13,947 nt of DNA from Rickettsiales bacterium (GTDB taxonomy: Bacteria > Pseudomonadota > Alphaproteobacteria > Rickettsiales > UBA1997), in the NCBI GenBank assembly GCA_947505885.1, contig CANNMN010000015.1, positions 1 through 13,947 of the forward strand, written 5' to 3'. The notes below the pieces were generated by a model. The model made no database searches and was not told where the DNA came from. It saw only the letters and a program-made list of their open reading frames with translations. The position numbers and the translations under genes were made by a program. Positions 13,719 to 13,947 of the stretch are shown one piece after another. Each line of letters begins with the position of its first letter. Position 1 is the first letter of the stretch.

Positions 13719-13947
13719 TATCTTTAAGAAGGCTGCTTTTTTCTTGTTATTAATCCTCTCGTCCTGCGCCTCAGGCAGCTTGCACCAGGGGCGGGTAGAA
13801 CTTTACGGCGCGGGAGATCGCAACTCTTTCGTTTTTACGGTTAGTGACGAGTTTATCTTGAGTCACAAAGACTCCCTTCCTGACAAAAAAAATCCAAAAA
13901 TTACCCAAGCTGAAGCTGCTCTTTTAATAACTTTACTCAAAGAAAAA
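13702..13947 (+). CDS. Putative lipoprotein, unrecognised family (partial)
   Basis: The frame stays open for 82 codons from ATG 13702 to the right edge, so the gene is incomplete. It begins [20 protein letters not shown] followed by SC. This is a lipoprotein signal peptide: a short region with two Lys, a hydrophobic core at about 11-19, and lipobox LSSC with Cys22. The residue after Cys is Ala, not Asp, which fits outer-membrane sorting by the E. coli rule. The rest ([18 protein letters not shown], then [16 protein letters not shown] and a Lys-rich [20 protein letters not shown]) matches no family I know. An in-frame ATG at 13684 would add six residues (MLAPLK) and put Cys at 28. Neither start has a Shine-Dalgarno. 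The frame overlaps rplS, which suggests coupled translation. That it is real is likely; the function is unknown. Confidence 0.72.
   Translation, partial: MPPLLNIFKKAAFFLLLILSSCASGSLHQGRVELYGAGDRNSFVFTVSDEFILSHKDSLPDKKNPKITQAEAALLITLLKEK
13710..13742 (+). terminator. Possible intrinsic terminator or attenuator hairpin at the rplS stop
   Basis: CTTCTTAA (13711-13718) pairs perfectly with TTAAGAAG (13724-13731) around a 5-base loop, with one extra T-G wobble outside. The bases GCTGC or CTGC intervene before a T6 run (13737-13742). The left arm contains the rplS stop TAA. The stem is A+T-rich and the T run is a few bases late, so termination would be weak or partial. The whole element lies inside the signal-peptide coding region of the downstream lipoprotein frame. 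The match may be chance. Confidence 0.3.

Overview
The window is one uninterrupted, single-strand bacterial ribosomal-protein cluster: the end of tuf, then the S10, spc and alpha blocks fused into one transcript-like array, then rplS and the start of a lipoprotein gene. Thirty genes are supported, all on the + strand. No RNA genes, mobile elements, CRISPR arrays or repeats were seen, and there is no gene-free stretch over 30 bases.

Organism: the protein signatures look alphaproteobacterial. They include S19 with VDGYLLKK and [18 protein letters not shown]3 with GQRQDPG, S5 with GGPMRA and NPYNMV, tuf directly before rpsJ, and adk directly after secY. The DNA is visibly A+T-rich, Lys/Ile-rich and extremely compact, and several normally invariant ribosomal residues are changed. 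This suggests a reduced or host-associated lineage (Rickettsiales- or Holosporales-like), but the order is an inference. The standard bacterial code fits: Trp is TGG, and TGA serves as a stop.

Layout: 1-195, 3' end of tuf (EF-Tu). 198-5019, S10 block (rpsJ, rplC, rplD, rplW, rplB, rpsS, rplV, rpsC, rplP, rpmC, rpsQ). 5032-10361, spc block (rplN, rplX, rplE, rpsN, rpsH, rplF, rplR, rpsE, rpmD, rplO, secY). 10358-13294, adk plus alpha block (rpsM, rpsK, rpoA, rplQ). 13308-13718, rplS, which in most bacteria lies beside trmD. 13702 to the window end, an unrecognised lipoprotein gene that overlaps rplS.

Together these genes make both ribosomal subunits, EF-Tu, the RNA polymerase alpha subunit, the SecY translocon channel and adenylate kinase. 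Spacing runs from 17-base overlaps to a 30-base gap, with several ATGA and TAATG junctions, so translational coupling is likely. Only five starts (rplW, rpsC, rplX, adk, rplQ) have a clear Shine-Dalgarno sequence.

No new system is apparent. The points most worth a second look are at the right end (rplS placement, overlapping lipoprotein gene, hairpin on the rplS stop) and a few unusual sequence changes in SecY, S11 and S19.
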